DNA of 64,000 nucleotides from an uncultured Thalassotalea sp. (lineage in GTDB: Bacteria; Pseudomonadota; Gammaproteobacteria; Enterobacterales; Alteromonadaceae), in contig CANLNK010000001.1 in NCBI GenBank assembly GCA_947492575.1, forward strand, positions 248,001 through 312,000, read 5' to 3'. The position numbers and the translations under genes are program-made. The notes below the pieces were generated by a model. It saw only the letters and a list, made by a program, of their open reading frames with translations. It searched no databases and was not told the origin of the DNA. Every line of letters starts with the position of its first letter. Position 1 is the first letter of the stretch. Positions 34,639 to 44,875 of this stretch are shown one piece after another.

Positions 34639-37600
34639 CTAGTTGCTATGTGCTATTGCTTCAACCTCGGTTGGCTCGAATGCCTTATGGTTGCTAAATA
34701 GCGAGAATGCCGCTGGAACGAAATAGAAAGACAGTAGGGTCGTCAGCACAGTACCGCCTGCAACCGCGACAGCAAACGGGGGCCAGAATCCACCGCCTGC
34801 CAATATCAGGGGTAAGAAACCACCAACAGTAGTAATGGTTGTTGAAGTGATGTGTCGAGTACAACTTAGCACGCCATCGATGATGGCCTCTTTATCTCCG
34901 GAAGTAGCTTTCTCATTTGATTTCAATTCGGCGATAATGACGATAGCCGCATTAATAGCTAAACCCATCAAGCCAAGTAGACCGATAATCACTGTAAAGC
35001 CAAATGGGTAGTCAAACAGGAATATACTCAATAATCCTAACCCTATTGATTGAAACGCTGAGAAAAAGATGATTGCGCTTAATCTGAATGAGTTGAATGA
35101 CAACACCACGATAGCAATCAGCAACGTAAAAATAACGCCGACACTGGCAAGCAGTTGGCTCACTGCAGTATCACGCTCAGCAGATTCACCACCCACTTCG
35201 ATACGGTATCCCGCTGGTAAATCAAAGTCTGCAGCTGCAAGGTCTTCTTGAACTCGTGCCAACACAATCGATGGCAATACGCCAGCGCGAATATAACCTT
35301 CAATCACATTTACGCGCATGCCATCACGGTGTGGGATTGCGCCACGTGAAGGTTTAATAGAAACCTCAGATAACGCGCTTAACGGGATAGGTCGTTCTGC
35401 ACTTGCACTGGTAAGGTTGATGTTGGCAAGGTCAGTAAGTTCATTTCTAGCGTTATTTTCTAGTCTAACCCTTACAGGGATAGATTCAGTAGCTTCAATA
35501 ATGGAGCCATTGACTTGTCCAGACAAAGAATTACTCAATTGCTGAGCAATATCGACAAGTGAAAGCCCGGATATCGCTGCGGTTGCTTCATCTGTGTCTA
35601 CCCATACTTTTGGGGTGCCGGGTTGCAGTGTAGCGCGGGTGTGGATAACGTCCTCCGTGGTATACATGACACGTCGCACTTCGTCACCGATCGATTTCAA
35701 AGTGTCTAAGTTTGGTCCGAATATCCTTAATTCTACCGGCGCATTAAATGGTGGTCCTTGTTCTAGCTTTCTCACTAGAATCTGTGCTTGTGGAAATGCG
35801 TCATCAATATCTCTTTGAAGCGCTGGAATTAGTCGATTAGCGGCTCTAAAGTCCGATGCGGTTATCATGCCTTGGGCATAGTTCGGCAGCCCATCTTTGT
35901 TTGGCAACATGTTGTAATAGAAGGAAGGGGCATTTTTGCCAATAAACCAGCGCACCTGTTCGATACCGTCTTGCTGATATAAGTAGCTCGAAAGCTTATC
36001 TGTCATCGACTTTGTATTGTCGATGCTACTTTGAGCAGGCATAAAAACTTCTATTTGGAACATATCCCGGTCTGAAGGTGGAAAGAACTGCTCGGTTAAG
36101 TGTTTGGCTGCCAAAAAGCCAAATAGTGGCAATAAAAACACAACGAATATCATTGAACGTCTATGCGTCAAGGTAAAATCGAGTGAGCGCCTAAACAGTG
36201 AACTCAACGTTGGTAGCTGTATTCCTGCATTGTACCAAGCACTGCTGTCGCCTTTATTTTTAGGTAAAAAGCGACCCGCAAGTCCAGCAACGATCGTATG
36301 GGAAATAAGATAAGAACCGATAAGCGAGAAGATAACACTGAGTGCTATGCCACTGACGAATTCACCGGCTGGGCCTGGCATCAATACAATCGGCATGAAG
36401 GCTAAAATTGTGGTAATAGTGGAGCCTAATAGTGGTTGCCATAAGTGTTTCACCGCATAACCCACACTGTCTAAACGTCTAAATCCTTGTTGACGCCTGC
36501 TTTGAATGGTATCTGTCATTACGATGGCGTTATCAACCATAATGCCCAGCGCGACCACTAAACCTGTTACTGACATCTGGTGAATAGGCAGGCCATAAGC
36601 ATTCATTACAGCAAGCGTAAACAACACGGTAAGTGGCAAGCTAGAGGCAACGATAATCGCGCTACGCCACCCTAATGTTACCAATAGTACAAGCGTAATA
36701 AGCACAAAACCGACAGAAATATTAGCGAGCAAATCACCCAAGCGCACTTCTGTATAAGTATTTTGGTCAAACAGTACTTCCATAGCTATGGTATCAGGAA
36801 GGATAGGAGTGAATGACGCTAGTGTTTTCTCTACATTGGCAGTCCAGCGATCGATTCTCAAGTCAGGCAACATACGCGTGGCCACGACCAGTGCAGGCTT
36901 GTTATTAACAATCGCAATCTCGCTTGCCGGCCAAGCTAGGTCTTTTTTCACTTCAGCGACATCGCCAAGTGTGAGAATAGCACCATTGTCTGCTGAACGA
37001 AGCGGGATGGCACGAATTCGCTCAACATCGTCGAGTGCGCCGGTAAGCTCTACTTGTAATTGGTTTCGGTGATTCACCAGTTGACCTGCAGCAACTTTGG
37101 CATCAGCTAGACGAATTTGTTGAGATATTTCTTGGCTGGTCAGTTTTAACTGTGCTGCTTTGTCTTGGTCGATAGTTACCGTTATTTCTTCATTACCTTG
37201 ACCAAAGATAGACACTAAATCGGTGCCTCCCACCAAACGCAAGCGGTTCTGCAATTCATTAGCATAACGGCCAAGGCTGGCGATATCAGGTGAAGTATCG
37301 GGCAACCAATTTAGAGCAATCAATTGGGTGTAGGCATAACCTCTATCGTCTTCTAGTGTCGGTTGAACGATATTAGCAGGTAACTCAGGCGTTACATCGT
37401 TGACTAAATCTCTCACTCTAGACCAAATTGGTCGGGTATCGATAACCTCGTCTTTTAGCTTAATTTGAACGACAGACAGATTAGGACGAGAAACTGAAGT
37501 GACCAAATCAATCTCAGGTAACTTACGTAGCTTTTGTTCGATTTTTTCGGTAACAAGCACTTCAACACGTTCGGCACTCGCGCCTGGAAACTGAGTGAGT

Positions 37601-37734
37601 ACGCTCGCATTTCGGTTCTGAATACGCGGATCTTCAGTGCGTGGCAGAGTTGATAATGCGCCAAGGCCAGATACAATAAGCAGCGCAATAACCAGCGACA
37701 TGAGCCGGCCATTTTTTACAAACGAACGAATCAT
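34639..37734 (-). CDS. RND multidrug-efflux permease (AcrB/HAE1-like)
   Basis: 1031 aa with two repeated halves of six membrane helices and large periplasmic loops. The TM4 region reads [20 protein letters not shown], with the Asp and Asn typical of HAE pumps and lacking the CzcA metal motif. It exports hydrophobic compounds using proton flux. The gene overlaps its adaptor gene by 4 nt. No outer-membrane channel gene is adjacent, so a TolC encoded elsewhere is probably used. Expression is probably controlled by the divergent TetR protein. Confidence 0.9.
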   Translation of the reverse strand: MIRSFVKNGRLMSLVIALLIVSGLGALSTLPRTEDPRIQNRNASVLTQFPGASAERVEVLVTEKIEQKLRKLPEIDLVTSVSRPNLSVVQIKLKDEVIDTRPIWSRVRDLVNDVTPELPANIVQPTLEDDRGYAYTQLIALNWLPDTSPDIASLGRYANELQNRLRLVGGTDLVSIFGQGNEEITVTIDQDKAAQLKLTSQEISQQIRLADAKVAAGQLVNHRNQLQVELTGALDDVERIRAIPLRSADNGAILTLGDVAEVKKDLAWPASEIAIVNNKPALVVATRMLPDLRIDRWTANVEKTLASFTPILPDTIAMEVLFDQNTYTEVRLGDLLANISVGFVLITLVLLVTLGWRSAIIVASSLPLTVLFTLAVMNAYGLPIHQMSVTGLVVALGIMVDNAIVMTDTIQSRRQQGFRRLDSVGYAVKHLWQPLLGSTITTILAFMPIVLMPGPAGEFVSGIALSVIFSLIGSYLISHTIVAGLAGRFLPKNKGDSSAWYNAGIQLPTLSSLFRRSLDFTLTHRRSMIFVVFLLPLFGFLAAKHLTEQFFPPSDRDMFQIEVFMPAQSSIDNTKSMTDKLSSYLYQQDGIEQVRWFIGKNAPSFYYNMLPNKDGLPNYAQGMITASDFRAANRLIPALQRDIDDAFPQAQILVRKLEQGPPFNAPVELRIFGPNLDTLKSIGDEVRRVMYTTEDVIHTRATLQPGTPKVWVDTDEATAAISGLSLVDIAQQLSNSLSGQVNGSIIEATESIPVRVRLENNARNELTDLANINLTSASAERPIPLSALSEVSIKPSRGAIPHRDGMRVNVIEGYIRAGVLPSIVLARVQEDLAAADFDLPAGYRIEVGGESAERDTAVSQLLASVGVIFTLLIAIVVLSFNSFRLSAIIFFSAFQSIGLGLLSIFLFDYPFGFTVIIGLLGLMGLAINAAIVIIAELKSNEKATSGDKEAIIDGVLSCTRHITSTTITTVGGFLPLILAGGGFWPPFAVAVAGGTVLTTLLSFYFVPAAFSLFSNHKAFEPTEVEAIAHSN

Positions 37735-38900
37735 TCATTGCCTCCTGCAAGTTGAGCCTCGGCATTTTTAACTTGCTGACCTGGCACATAGCGATGCAGC
37801 CCCGTTATTACTAGTTCAATTTCATCAGAAGCTAAGCCTGTGATATAAGCTCGCTCTTCTGTAGTGTGAAGTACTTGAATAGTCTTGGCGCTAATTTGAT
37901 AAACATCTTTATGTGTTTGATGTTCACTTGGGCTTGCTGCATAAACATTCCACTGCCCCCTGATACCGTCTGTAATCGCGGTTAGTGGTACCCAGAATCC
38001 CGACAGCTCTACTGTTTGCTCTATTGCAACTCTGGCAATTGCGCCGCTGGCAATCTTGACATCTTCCGTTAGTGCAAGGCGTACTTCCACGGTACGAGTT
38101 TGCGGATTAACTTGTTGGCCAATGGCGAGAATGCTGCCGCTATAGGCATTTTTAGCGATAATGATAGGCAGTGTTTGTTTAAGGCTTAGTGTTTTAGCAA
38201 CGTCGGCAGGAATGCCCACAGAAACCTGCTGTTCACCTTGGTTGACTAATGAAAAAGCCGCCATATTTGCACTGACTAAATCGCCAGTTGAAACATGGCG
38301 CTGGGCTACAACACCTGTATAAGGTGCTTTGAGCTGCGCGCGATCGATTTGATAATTTAGTGTAGCAATAGAAGCGGCTAAACCGTCAAGCGAAGCCATT
38401 AAGATTGACTTCTCTGCGCTTAGCTCATCAAAACGTTGAGCAGAAGCGTAGTCTTTATTTCTCAATGATTCGATTCTAGCTAAGTTCGCGCTATTAAGGG
38501 TGAGTTGTGCTTTGAGTTGAGCTCGTTGAGCTTCTAGCTCGTCTACTTGAATGCTAAGCAGTTCAGTGTCTAGCGATGCTATAACCTCGCCCGTTTCTAC
38601 CAAATCCCCACTATCCTTGTAAACTTGGCTTATTCTTCCTGCGAACTCAAAACGCATGCTAGTTTGTTGTTTTGCTTCGAGCTTACCAACATATTCGCGA
38701 GGAACATTGTAGCTACCTTGGCGTGATATACGTTCAATTTGAGCGCTGTGTATATAGTCCGCTTGTTTTTCTTGTGACTGATTTTTAGGTAATTCATCAG
38801 AACAAGCGCTAATTAAAAGCACACTGGCTGCGAGGAACACGCTCTTCGAGGAGCGGAGGTTAGAGCGAATAGAAGAGTGAAGCGCCATCATTAATCCCAT
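37731..38900 (-). CDS. RND-pump adaptor lipoprotein (membrane fusion protein)
   Basis: 389 aa. Signal peptide II with lipobox LLISACSD, so the mature Cys (about residue 33) is lipidated and anchors the adaptor in the inner membrane. Hairpin (SVDELEAQRAQLKAQLTLNSANLARIE), lipoyl (GRISQVYKDSGDLVETG, KAPYTGVVAQRHVS) and beta-barrel domains follow in order. First gene of the pump operon. The start is uncertain among ATGs within the first five codons. Confidence 0.88.
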   Translation of the reverse strand: MGLMMALHSSIRSNLRSSKSVFLAASVLLISACSDELPKNQSQEKQADYIHSAQIERISRQGSYNVPREYVGKLEAKQQTSMRFEFAGRISQVYKDSGDLVETGEVIASLDTELLSIQVDELEAQRAQLKAQLTLNSANLARIESLRNKDYASAQRFDELSAEKSILMASLDGLAASIATLNYQIDRAQLKAPYTGVVAQRHVSTGDLVSANMAAFSLVNQGEQQVSVGIPADVAKTLSLKQTLPIIIAKNAYSGSILAIGQQVNPQTRTVEVRLALTEDVKIASGAIARVAIEQTVELSGFWVPLTAITDGIRGQWNVYAASPSEHQTHKDVYQISAKTIQVLHTTEERAYITGLASDEIELVITGLHRYVPGQQVKNAEAQLAGGNE

Positions 38901-38980
38901 TGATTAGTGTCGTAAATATGCGTGTTGTAACGTTAATGCATGTTATAGCAATTTTGTTTTACAGTTGTCTGATTAAGTAG

Positions 38981-39032
38981 ACTAGACCGACTAGTCCATT
39001 TAGTGTAGAGTAACTAAACTAGACTGTCTAGT
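38981..39032. promoter_or_regulatory. Two TetR-type operators between pump operon and tetR
   Basis: Two copies of ACTAGAC-N-GWCTAGT at 38,981-38,995 (one mismatch in the dyad) and 39,018-39,032 (perfect dyad ACTAGAC-T-GTCTAGT), centres 37 bp apart. Both lie in the divergent gap, which suits binding by the adjacent TetR protein to repress both directions. Confidence 0.75.
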
Positions 39033-39153
39033 CTATTTTAGTTACATTAATAGTCAGGCAAGCGATCACTTTGCTCTGCATTAAAAGAGTCGAGTAAAGT
39101 TATTCAGTCTCTCAGTAGAATGATCAAACAAAGATAAACAGACCCTAAGTCAA

Positions 39154-39765
39154 ATGGTAAAAAATCGTAGTAAAAATGAAGTAAAGCGTCAGCAGATATT
39201 GGACGCTGCAACAGCGCTTTTCACTGAGCAAGGTTACATCGCAACCAGCATGATGAAGATCGCTAGTGTCGCGGATGTCTCTAAGCAAACGGTGTATAGC
39301 CATTTTGGAAGTAAAGAAGAGTTGTTCTCAGCTTCAATAACTCACAAATGTGACTCTGCGTTAGGCCTCACACTAGCATCGACCGAAATCGCTGAACCTC
39401 GTAAGGCATTACTCGCGATCGCACAGAAGTTCTTCGAAATGATCACCTCAAAAGAAGCTCTTGCCGTTCATAAAATATGTGCATTTGAGTCACGCAGTTA
39501 CCCGGAGCTATCAGAGCTCTTTTATCAGGCTGCGCCTCAGCGACTGTTAACTGAAATGACTAAGTTAATGGAACAGTTCCATCAAAGTGGTGTACTTTCG
39601 ATTCCTTCTGCGAAATTTGCAGCAATTCAATTCCTCAATGTCGTTAAAGGTGAGGCCTTTATGCGTATTGAGTTCAATACGAAGAAACAGTTACCTCAAA
39701 GCGAGATTGATGCCTACATCGAAAATAGCGTCGATTTTTTCCTAAGAGGTTACCAAGTAAACTAA
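39154..39765 (+). CDS. TetR/AcrR-family repressor of the RND pump
   Basis: 203 aa. N-terminal HTH (TMMKIASVADVSKQTVYSHFGSKEELF, about 27-56 with ligand-helix follow-on) and an all-helical ligand-binding domain. Transcribed divergently from the RND pump operon, with two shared palindromes between, so it is the likely local repressor released by pump substrates. The inducer is not predictable. Confidence 0.85.
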   Translation: MVKNRSKNEVKRQQILDAATALFTEQGYIATSMMKIASVADVSKQTVYSHFGSKEELFSASITHKCDSALGLTLASTEIAEPRKALLAIAQKFFEMITSKEALAVHKICAFESRSYPELSELFYQAAPQRLLTEMTKLMEQFHQSGVLSIPSAKFAAIQFLNVVKGEAFMRIEFNTKKQLPQSEIDAYIENSVDFFLRGYQVN

Positions 39766-39817
39766 TTGGGTAGCACCTTATACTTGTACTAACGAATTAT
39801 GTAATCGCTTAGTTAAG

Positions 39818-40834
39818 TTAATGCGATGATGCAGTTGAGTCGCGAACGACAAGCTCAGGCGTATACAGCTTTTCTTCAATCGCTTTTGTCTGTTTTCGCG
39901 TGTGGGCAATAAGTAAGCTCGCAGCATTTTCAGCAATGGCTTGGTTTGGCTGGTGAGCTGTCGTTAGCTTTGGCCATGTTTGGCGTGAGAACGGGCTATC
40001 CTCGAATCCGGCAATAGACAGTTGCTCTGGAATGGCGATATCCATCAACCTTGATGCGAATAAAGCGCCAGCTGCAATCTCATCGTTACAGGAGAAAATA
40101 GCCGTTGGTTTTTCTGCTCCTGACATCAGTGTTTTTGCACCTTCCACACCTGATTCAAATGAGTACTCCCCATCTCGAATAAAGGCTTCGTTAATGTCGA
40201 TGTTGTGCTTTGTAAGTGCGTCTTTGTAACCATTAAGTCGCTCGACGGTTGATTTATGCTCCATGCCACCCGCAATAAAGCCAATTTTCTTATGGCCAAG
40301 CGAAATCAGGTGTTCGGTAATCGAGTAGGCAGCCTGTCTATCGTTAATCATCACACAAGGAGTTAAGTTATCAGGAGCGATGTCGCCTGACATGATGCGG
40401 ACAATATTGACGTCCAGTTCTTTGATCTTGCTGACAAACTCAGGTGACTCAGAAAACGGTGGTGTTAAAACTAAGCCCGCAAGGCGAGATTTCTTCACCA
40501 TAGCGGTTATCTCTTCGATAATATCTGGCTTGGTTGAATCGCAAGGATGAATAACCAGCTCAAATCCCTGTTTTTTGCACGCCGATAAAATCCCGTTTTG
40601 CATATCGATAACGTAGTAAGCATTAGGGTTGTCATAAACATAACCAATCGAATAGGCTTTACTACCTGCCAAGTTTCTAGCGGCCAAATTAGGTTGGTAA
40701 TTTAACGCCTCAACCGCAGCCATCACTTTTTCACGCGTAGGTTGTCGAACCGAAGGTTCATTATTCATTACACGGGAAACAGTCTTAATCGATACGCCTG
40801 CCTGCTTGGCAACATCGTTAATGGTAGCTTTCAT
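39818..40834 (-). CDS. nagR: LacI-family regulator, probable NagR
   Basis: 338 aa. N-terminal LacI HTH (MKATINDVAKQAGVSIKTVSRVMNNEP) with hinge helix (NLAARNLAG), then a periplasmic-binding-like sugar domain. Its position beside GlcNAc genes and the TGACARCGCTGTCA palindromes nearby match the NagR regulator of Shewanella-type GlcNAc regulons, which is a LacI protein and is unlike E. coli NagC. GlcNAc-6-phosphate or glucosamine-6-phosphate is the inferred effector. It is divergent from the TonB receptor gene. Confidence 0.8.
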   Translation of the reverse strand: MKATINDVAKQAGVSIKTVSRVMNNEPSVRQPTREKVMAAVEALNYQPNLAARNLAGSKAYSIGYVYDNPNAYYVIDMQNGILSACKKQGFELVIHPCDSTKPDIIEEITAMVKKSRLAGLVLTPPFSESPEFVSKIKELDVNIVRIMSGDIAPDNLTPCVMINDRQAAYSITEHLISLGHKKIGFIAGGMEHKSTVERLNGYKDALTKHNIDINEAFIRDGEYSFESGVEGAKTLMSGAEKPTAIFSCNDEIAAGALFASRLMDIAIPEQLSIAGFEDSPFSRQTWPKLTTAHQPNQAIAENAASLLIAHTRKQTKAIEEKLYTPELVVRDSTASSH

Positions 40835-41329
40835 GGAAGAGGGGAGCCTTTTACGTTATCTATTGGTTATTTGCCATTCGGGTATTTGCGGGACTAGGTT
40901 ATTGCGAAATGTTTGAACTCGCAATGTTTTATTTAGAGTTTTAATAATCACTAACGCCCACCTTAAAAGACCTACGAGTTATGATTACCCAATAACTATC
41001 AACAAGCTCATGGCTATTGTTGCTTATTTATAGGTAGATTTGTCGTCGTTTTCCTTTAGCTTCAAGTCATAATAAATATGATAAATCCTAGAAAAATGGC
41101 GAGCGATAATCTCTAAATTAACTTTTAATTGTAAAAATATTTATAAATAAAACAGGTGGTTAATAATTCTTTCTGTTTTATTTATGAACAAAGTCTAGCC
41201 AAAAATTAATTTTATGTGTAATGTTTATGTTAACTAGATGACAACGCTGTCATGAAATAAAAAGACAACGCTGTCATCAGCAAGCAACAAAAACCAAAAA
41301 AATTAAATAAAACGTGTAAGGGAAAGTCG
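40835..41329. other. 495-bp divergent intergenic region, nagR / TonB receptor
   Basis: A/T-rich, no gene. Next to nagR is a short dyad ATTGCGA...TCGCAAT (40,901-40,925). At 41,143-41,185 is a perfect 13-bp inverted repeat (ATAAATAAAACAG / CTGTTTTATTTAT) with a 17-nt loop, of unknown purpose. Two NagR boxes lie at 41,238-41,277. Promoters for both genes must be here. Confidence 0.7.
41238..41277. promoter_or_regulatory. Two NagR boxes before the TonB-dependent receptor
   Basis: ATGACAACGCTGTCAT at 41,238-41,253 and AAGACAACGCTGTCAT at 41,262-41,277, starting 24 bp apart, in the receptor leader 53 bp before its ATG. They match the GACARCGCTGTC core of the Shewanella NagR motif and the box before the hexosaminidase gene. 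Confidence 0.82.
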
Positions 41330-43945
41330 ATGTCTACGATTAGATTCAAAAAAGGTGCATTAGCGAGCAGCATTGCTATAGCACTTTCTAGCATACCAGC
41401 ATCATTGGCGATAGCTGCTGATGATGTTGCCGATTCAAATGATAAGAATGTTGAGGTTATTGAGGTACGCGGTATTCGCGGTAGCTTAAAAGCTAACCTT
41501 AATGCGAAACGTTTTTCAGATGCGGTTGTTGATGTTATCAATGCCGAGGACATTGGCAAATTCCCTGACAAAAACGTAGCTGAGTCACTTCAGCGTGTAC
41601 CGGGTATTACGATTCAGCGTCAATTTGGTGAAGGTTCTGCAGTATCTATTCGTGGTGCGGGTCAAAACTTGACCAAAACCACGCTTAATGGTCAGAACGT
41701 TGCTTCAACTGGTTGGTTCGTTTTAGAGCCAGCAAAGCGTAGTTTCAACTACGAACTATTGCCATCAGAACTTGTCGGTGGTTTAGAAGTTTACAAATCT
41801 TCTCAAGCAGACATTTCAGAAGGTGGTATCGGTGGTACGGTTGTGGTTAACACACGCACACCACTCGAGCTTGATGCAAACACGGCTTATGCGTCAATCG
41901 AAGCACAGTATTCAGACGACTCTGGCGAAACAGATCCGCAATTCTCAGGTATGTATAGCTGGAAAAACGACGATGAAAACTTTGGTGTTTTAGTGTCGGC
42001 TGTTGCACAAGAGCGTCACCTTCAGCGTCAAGGTAATGAAGCTTTCTGGCAGTGGGGCGCTGGTCCCGTAGGCTTCGAGCAAAATCGTAAACGTAATGCT
42101 TTCACGGTAGCACTTGAATGGGCACCAACGGAAAACTTATCTTTCGTATTAAATGCGATGGATATGGAAATGGAAGCTGACAACACAAACTTCGCACTTT
42201 GGTTAACTCAAGCAGATACCACCTGGGGCGGTGGTCAAACTGATGAGTTTATCGGTGCGGTTCCATGTACGGAAGGCTTAACGAACGGTGTTGACTGTGG
42301 TGTAGGTACGCCGGTTAAAGGTCCACTAAATGTTGCGTACTACCAAGCACGTCCACGTGAAGCAACAATGAACTCAGATCTAATCGATTTGAAAACAACG
42401 TACGAAGGTGAAACGTTTAAGTTAGAAGTTCAGTTCGGTACAACGGACTCAAGCGGTGGTACTGACTTCGAGATGGTTGTTGACGATGGCACGGGCGGTA
42501 CGCCAATTCCAGGTGGTAGTTACGATTTCACGGGTAGCACGCAAAAATGGGATACTAATGGCTTTGATATCACAAGCTACGATCCAGGCTCACTTGTAAT
42601 GGGCACAGGTGCGAACTTCAATCAAACGCCGAAGACAGACGAAGAAACATATTTCCAAGCTGATATTGAGTTCCAACTAGAAGATTGGGGTCCAATTAAC
42701 ACGGTTAAAACAGGCTTCCGTTTTGCTGATCACAACACGACAAGCCGTAAGTTCGACTATATCCAAGCTGACGGCTTCAATACGACGATTTCTACGAGCG
42801 GTTTAGCTGACGGTACATACGATGTTGGTCTTGATGATTTAGAAATCATGAAGTTTGATGTTGATGCAATTAAAGATTGGGCGAAATCGAGCATTATCGG
42901 TAAAAACGAAGACTTAGGTGCTTATTCTGAAATTCAAGAAGACAACGCTGCACTATATGTAATGGCAACGTTCAGCGGTGAAACATACCGTGGTAACTTC
43001 GGTGTTCGTTACATCACAACAGATGCTGAATCTATCTTCTTTATCGATGGTGTTAAAACATCAGTTGATGCAGATTACAGTGAAGTATTACCTAGTTTTA
43101 ACTTGGCGGTTAACCTAGAAGAAGATTTGATTCTTCGTACCAGCATTGCACGCACAATGTCACGTCCTCAATACAATGACATGTACGTTAATCCAAGCCC
43201 GCTGGGTGTTGACGATGATACGCCTAATAACCAAATTTGGACAGCAGGTAACGTAGCACTTAAGCCGTTTATCGCAGACCAAGTGGATGTTGGTTTAGAG
43301 TGGTACTTCAATGAAAACTCATTAGTTTCAGGTGCACTTTTCTTCAAGCAAGTTGAAAACTTCGTAAAAGTTGTTCCTGGTACAGCTAGTGCTGATGAAA
43401 TTCCATTAGAGTTGCCTGCGGATGAAGCTGCATTCGGTTGGATTACACAGCAAACTGAAAACGCTGAAACGGCACAAATCTCTGGTTTAGAGCTTCAGTA
43501 CCAACAAGACTTTGGTAACGGCTTTGGTACGATTGTGAACTACACGTTAACTGATACATCAACAAGTGAGACGACGTTTGCCGATGGTAACCCATTCTTA
43601 ACTGATGCATCAGACCATACTTATAACGTTACAGGCTACTACGAAACTGATGATTTCTACGTTCGTCTATCGTACAACTGGCGTAGCGAGTACATGTTAC
43701 GTGAGACAGGTGCGTATGGCAGCCGTTTACACGATGATTTCGGTTCTCTGGACTTAAGCGCAGTATACAACTTCAGCGACAACATCACGTTTAAGCTTGA
43801 CGTTGTGAATATGACAGGTGAGGAATCTAAGCAGTTTGGTAACAACCAAAGCTACAGCCACTACAATGGCTTCGCTGATGGCTTCCCAGTATTCCAGTAC
43901 GCTGTGGCAACACGTGTTAACGCAGGTGTAAGCTTCACTTTCTAG
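41330..43945 (+). CDS. TonB-dependent receptor for chitin oligosaccharides
   Basis: 871 aa. Signal peptide to about residue 28 (...LAIAADD), TonB-box-like segment (VEVIEVRGIRGSL), plug domain (DAVVDVINAEDIGKFPDKNVAESLQRVPGITI) and a C-terminal barrel ending in aromatic GVSFTF. The family imports sugars across the outer membrane with TonB energy. GlcNAc oligomers are the likely substrate, inferred from the two NagR boxes and the nag genes. Transcription ends at a strong terminator, so the gene is mostly monocistronic. Confidence 0.88.
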   Translation: MSTIRFKKGALASSIAIALSSIPASLAIAADDVADSNDKNVEVIEVRGIRGSLKANLNAKRFSDAVVDVINAEDIGKFPDKNVAESLQRVPGITIQRQFGEGSAVSIRGAGQNLTKTTLNGQNVASTGWFVLEPAKRSFNYELLPSELVGGLEVYKSSQADISEGGIGGTVVVNTRTPLELDANTAYASIEAQYSDDSGETDPQFSGMYSWKNDDENFGVLVSAVAQERHLQRQGNEAFWQWGAGPVGFEQNRKRNAFTVALEWAPTENLSFVLNAMDMEMEADNTNFALWLTQADTTWGGGQTDEFIGAVPCTEGLTNGVDCGVGTPVKGPLNVAYYQARPREATMNSDLIDLKTTYEGETFKLEVQFGTTDSSGGTDFEMVVDDGTGGTPIPGGSYDFTGSTQKWDTNGFDITSYDPGSLVMGTGANFNQTPKTDEETYFQADIEFQLEDWGPINTVKTGFRFADHNTTSRKFDYIQADGFNTTISTSGLADGTYDVGLDDLEIMKFDVDAIKDWAKSSIIGKNEDLGAYSEIQEDNAALYVMATFSGETYRGNFGVRYITTDAESIFFIDGVKTSVDADYSEVLPSFNLAVNLEEDLILRTSIARTMSRPQYNDMYVNPSPLGVDDDTPNNQIWTAGNVALKPFIADQVDVGLEWYFNENSLVSGALFFKQVENFVKVVPGTASADEIPLELPADEAAFGWITQQTENAETAQISGLELQYQQDFGNGFGTIVNYTLTDTSTSETTFADGNPFLTDASDHTYNVTGYYETDDFYVRLSYNWRSEYMLRETGAYGSRLHDDFGSLDLSAVYNFSDNITFKLDVVNMTGEESKQFGNNQSYSHYNGFADGFPVFQYAVATRVNAGVSFTF

Positions 43946-43962
43946 GTGACAATTTGACGTAT

Positions 43963-43989
43963 AAAAGGGGAGCTTTAGCTCCCCTTTTT
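43963..43989 (+). terminator. Terminator after the TonB receptor gene
   Basis: Perfect hairpin AAAAGGGGAGCT (43,963-43,974), loop TT, AGCTCCCCTTTT, ending in a T run. Confidence 0.92.
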
Positions 43990-44112
43990 GAGTATCAGCG
44001 ACGGGACTTTATTGCACATCAATAATCCCGCAGATAAAGGTTACTTTTGTTGAGCATTTTGCTATAACCGCTGACAGAGTTTCCAACAAAGAATGATATT
44101 TAAGGACTTTAT

Positions 44113-44814
44113 ATGTCTGCAGCAGTAAGACCACTCAACTTTGTCGAACATGGCAATGTAAAAATTAAACCATCTCGCCATTTTCCTCACGTAGCCAAAG
44201 AGCAAATTGTACCTTTAGTGGTGCATGAGTTTGCGAATGCTTCTGGTGAAATGCCTGTTGTCTTTGTGAAAAATTCAGATAATGGTGAATTTACACCAGT
44301 CGCTGTTCTTGGTTTTGAGCAAGGTGAAAATGTATTTTATGGCGATGTCTGGCGCGGTAGTTATGTACCTGCTGTGATTACCCACCGCCCATTTGCACTG
44401 ATGCCGACGCCAGAAGACGAAAGTCAAATGCAATTAATGGTTCAGCAAACCGATGAGCTAATGGCAAACAGCGAAGGTGAAGCGCTATTTACTGACGATG
44501 GCAGTGAAACCCCTTATCTAGAAAAGCGTAAGAATGCCTTGGGTAAATACCTTGAGCACACGCATATTACTAAAGCATTTGTCGATTTCCTTGCTGAACA
44601 TGAGCTATTGGTTGAACAAACGTTAAACCTCGAATTTGATGGCCAGAAACGTCAGTTAAGTGGTGTTTATTTGGTAAGCGAAGCAAAGTTGAACGAGTTG
44701 AACGATGAAGTTTTCTTAAACATGAGAAAACGTGGTTACTTATCTGCGGTTTATGCTCATTTAATGTCAATGCAGCAACTGAATAATTTAGCTCGCCTCA
44801 AAAGTAACAAATAG
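44113..44814 (+). CDS. SapC-family protein
   Basis: 233 aa, no signal peptide. The SapC domain is recognisable by HFPHVAKEQIVPLVVHEF, GEMPVVFVKN and YVPAVITHRPFALM (about 22-105). SapC proteins were named after a Campylobacter S-layer-linked gene, but in marine bacteria they sit beside TonB receptors and halogenase-like genes, where their role is not known. It is 61 nt upstream of the first halogenase-like gene and forms a probable operon with both. Confidence 0.8.
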   Translation: MSAAVRPLNFVEHGNVKIKPSRHFPHVAKEQIVPLVVHEFANASGEMPVVFVKNSDNGEFTPVAVLGFEQGENVFYGDVWRGSYVPAVITHRPFALMPTPEDESQMQLMVQQTDELMANSEGEALFTDDGSETPYLEKRKNALGKYLEHTHITKAFVDFLAEHELLVEQTLNLEFDGQKRQLSGVYLVSEAKLNELNDEVFLNMRKRGYLSAVYAHLMSMQQLNNLARLKSNK

Positions 44815-44875
44815 CAGCAACGCATAGCAAATCGCAATCATGTGCGGTTGTTAGAGCGCAATATATAGGTCGTTT

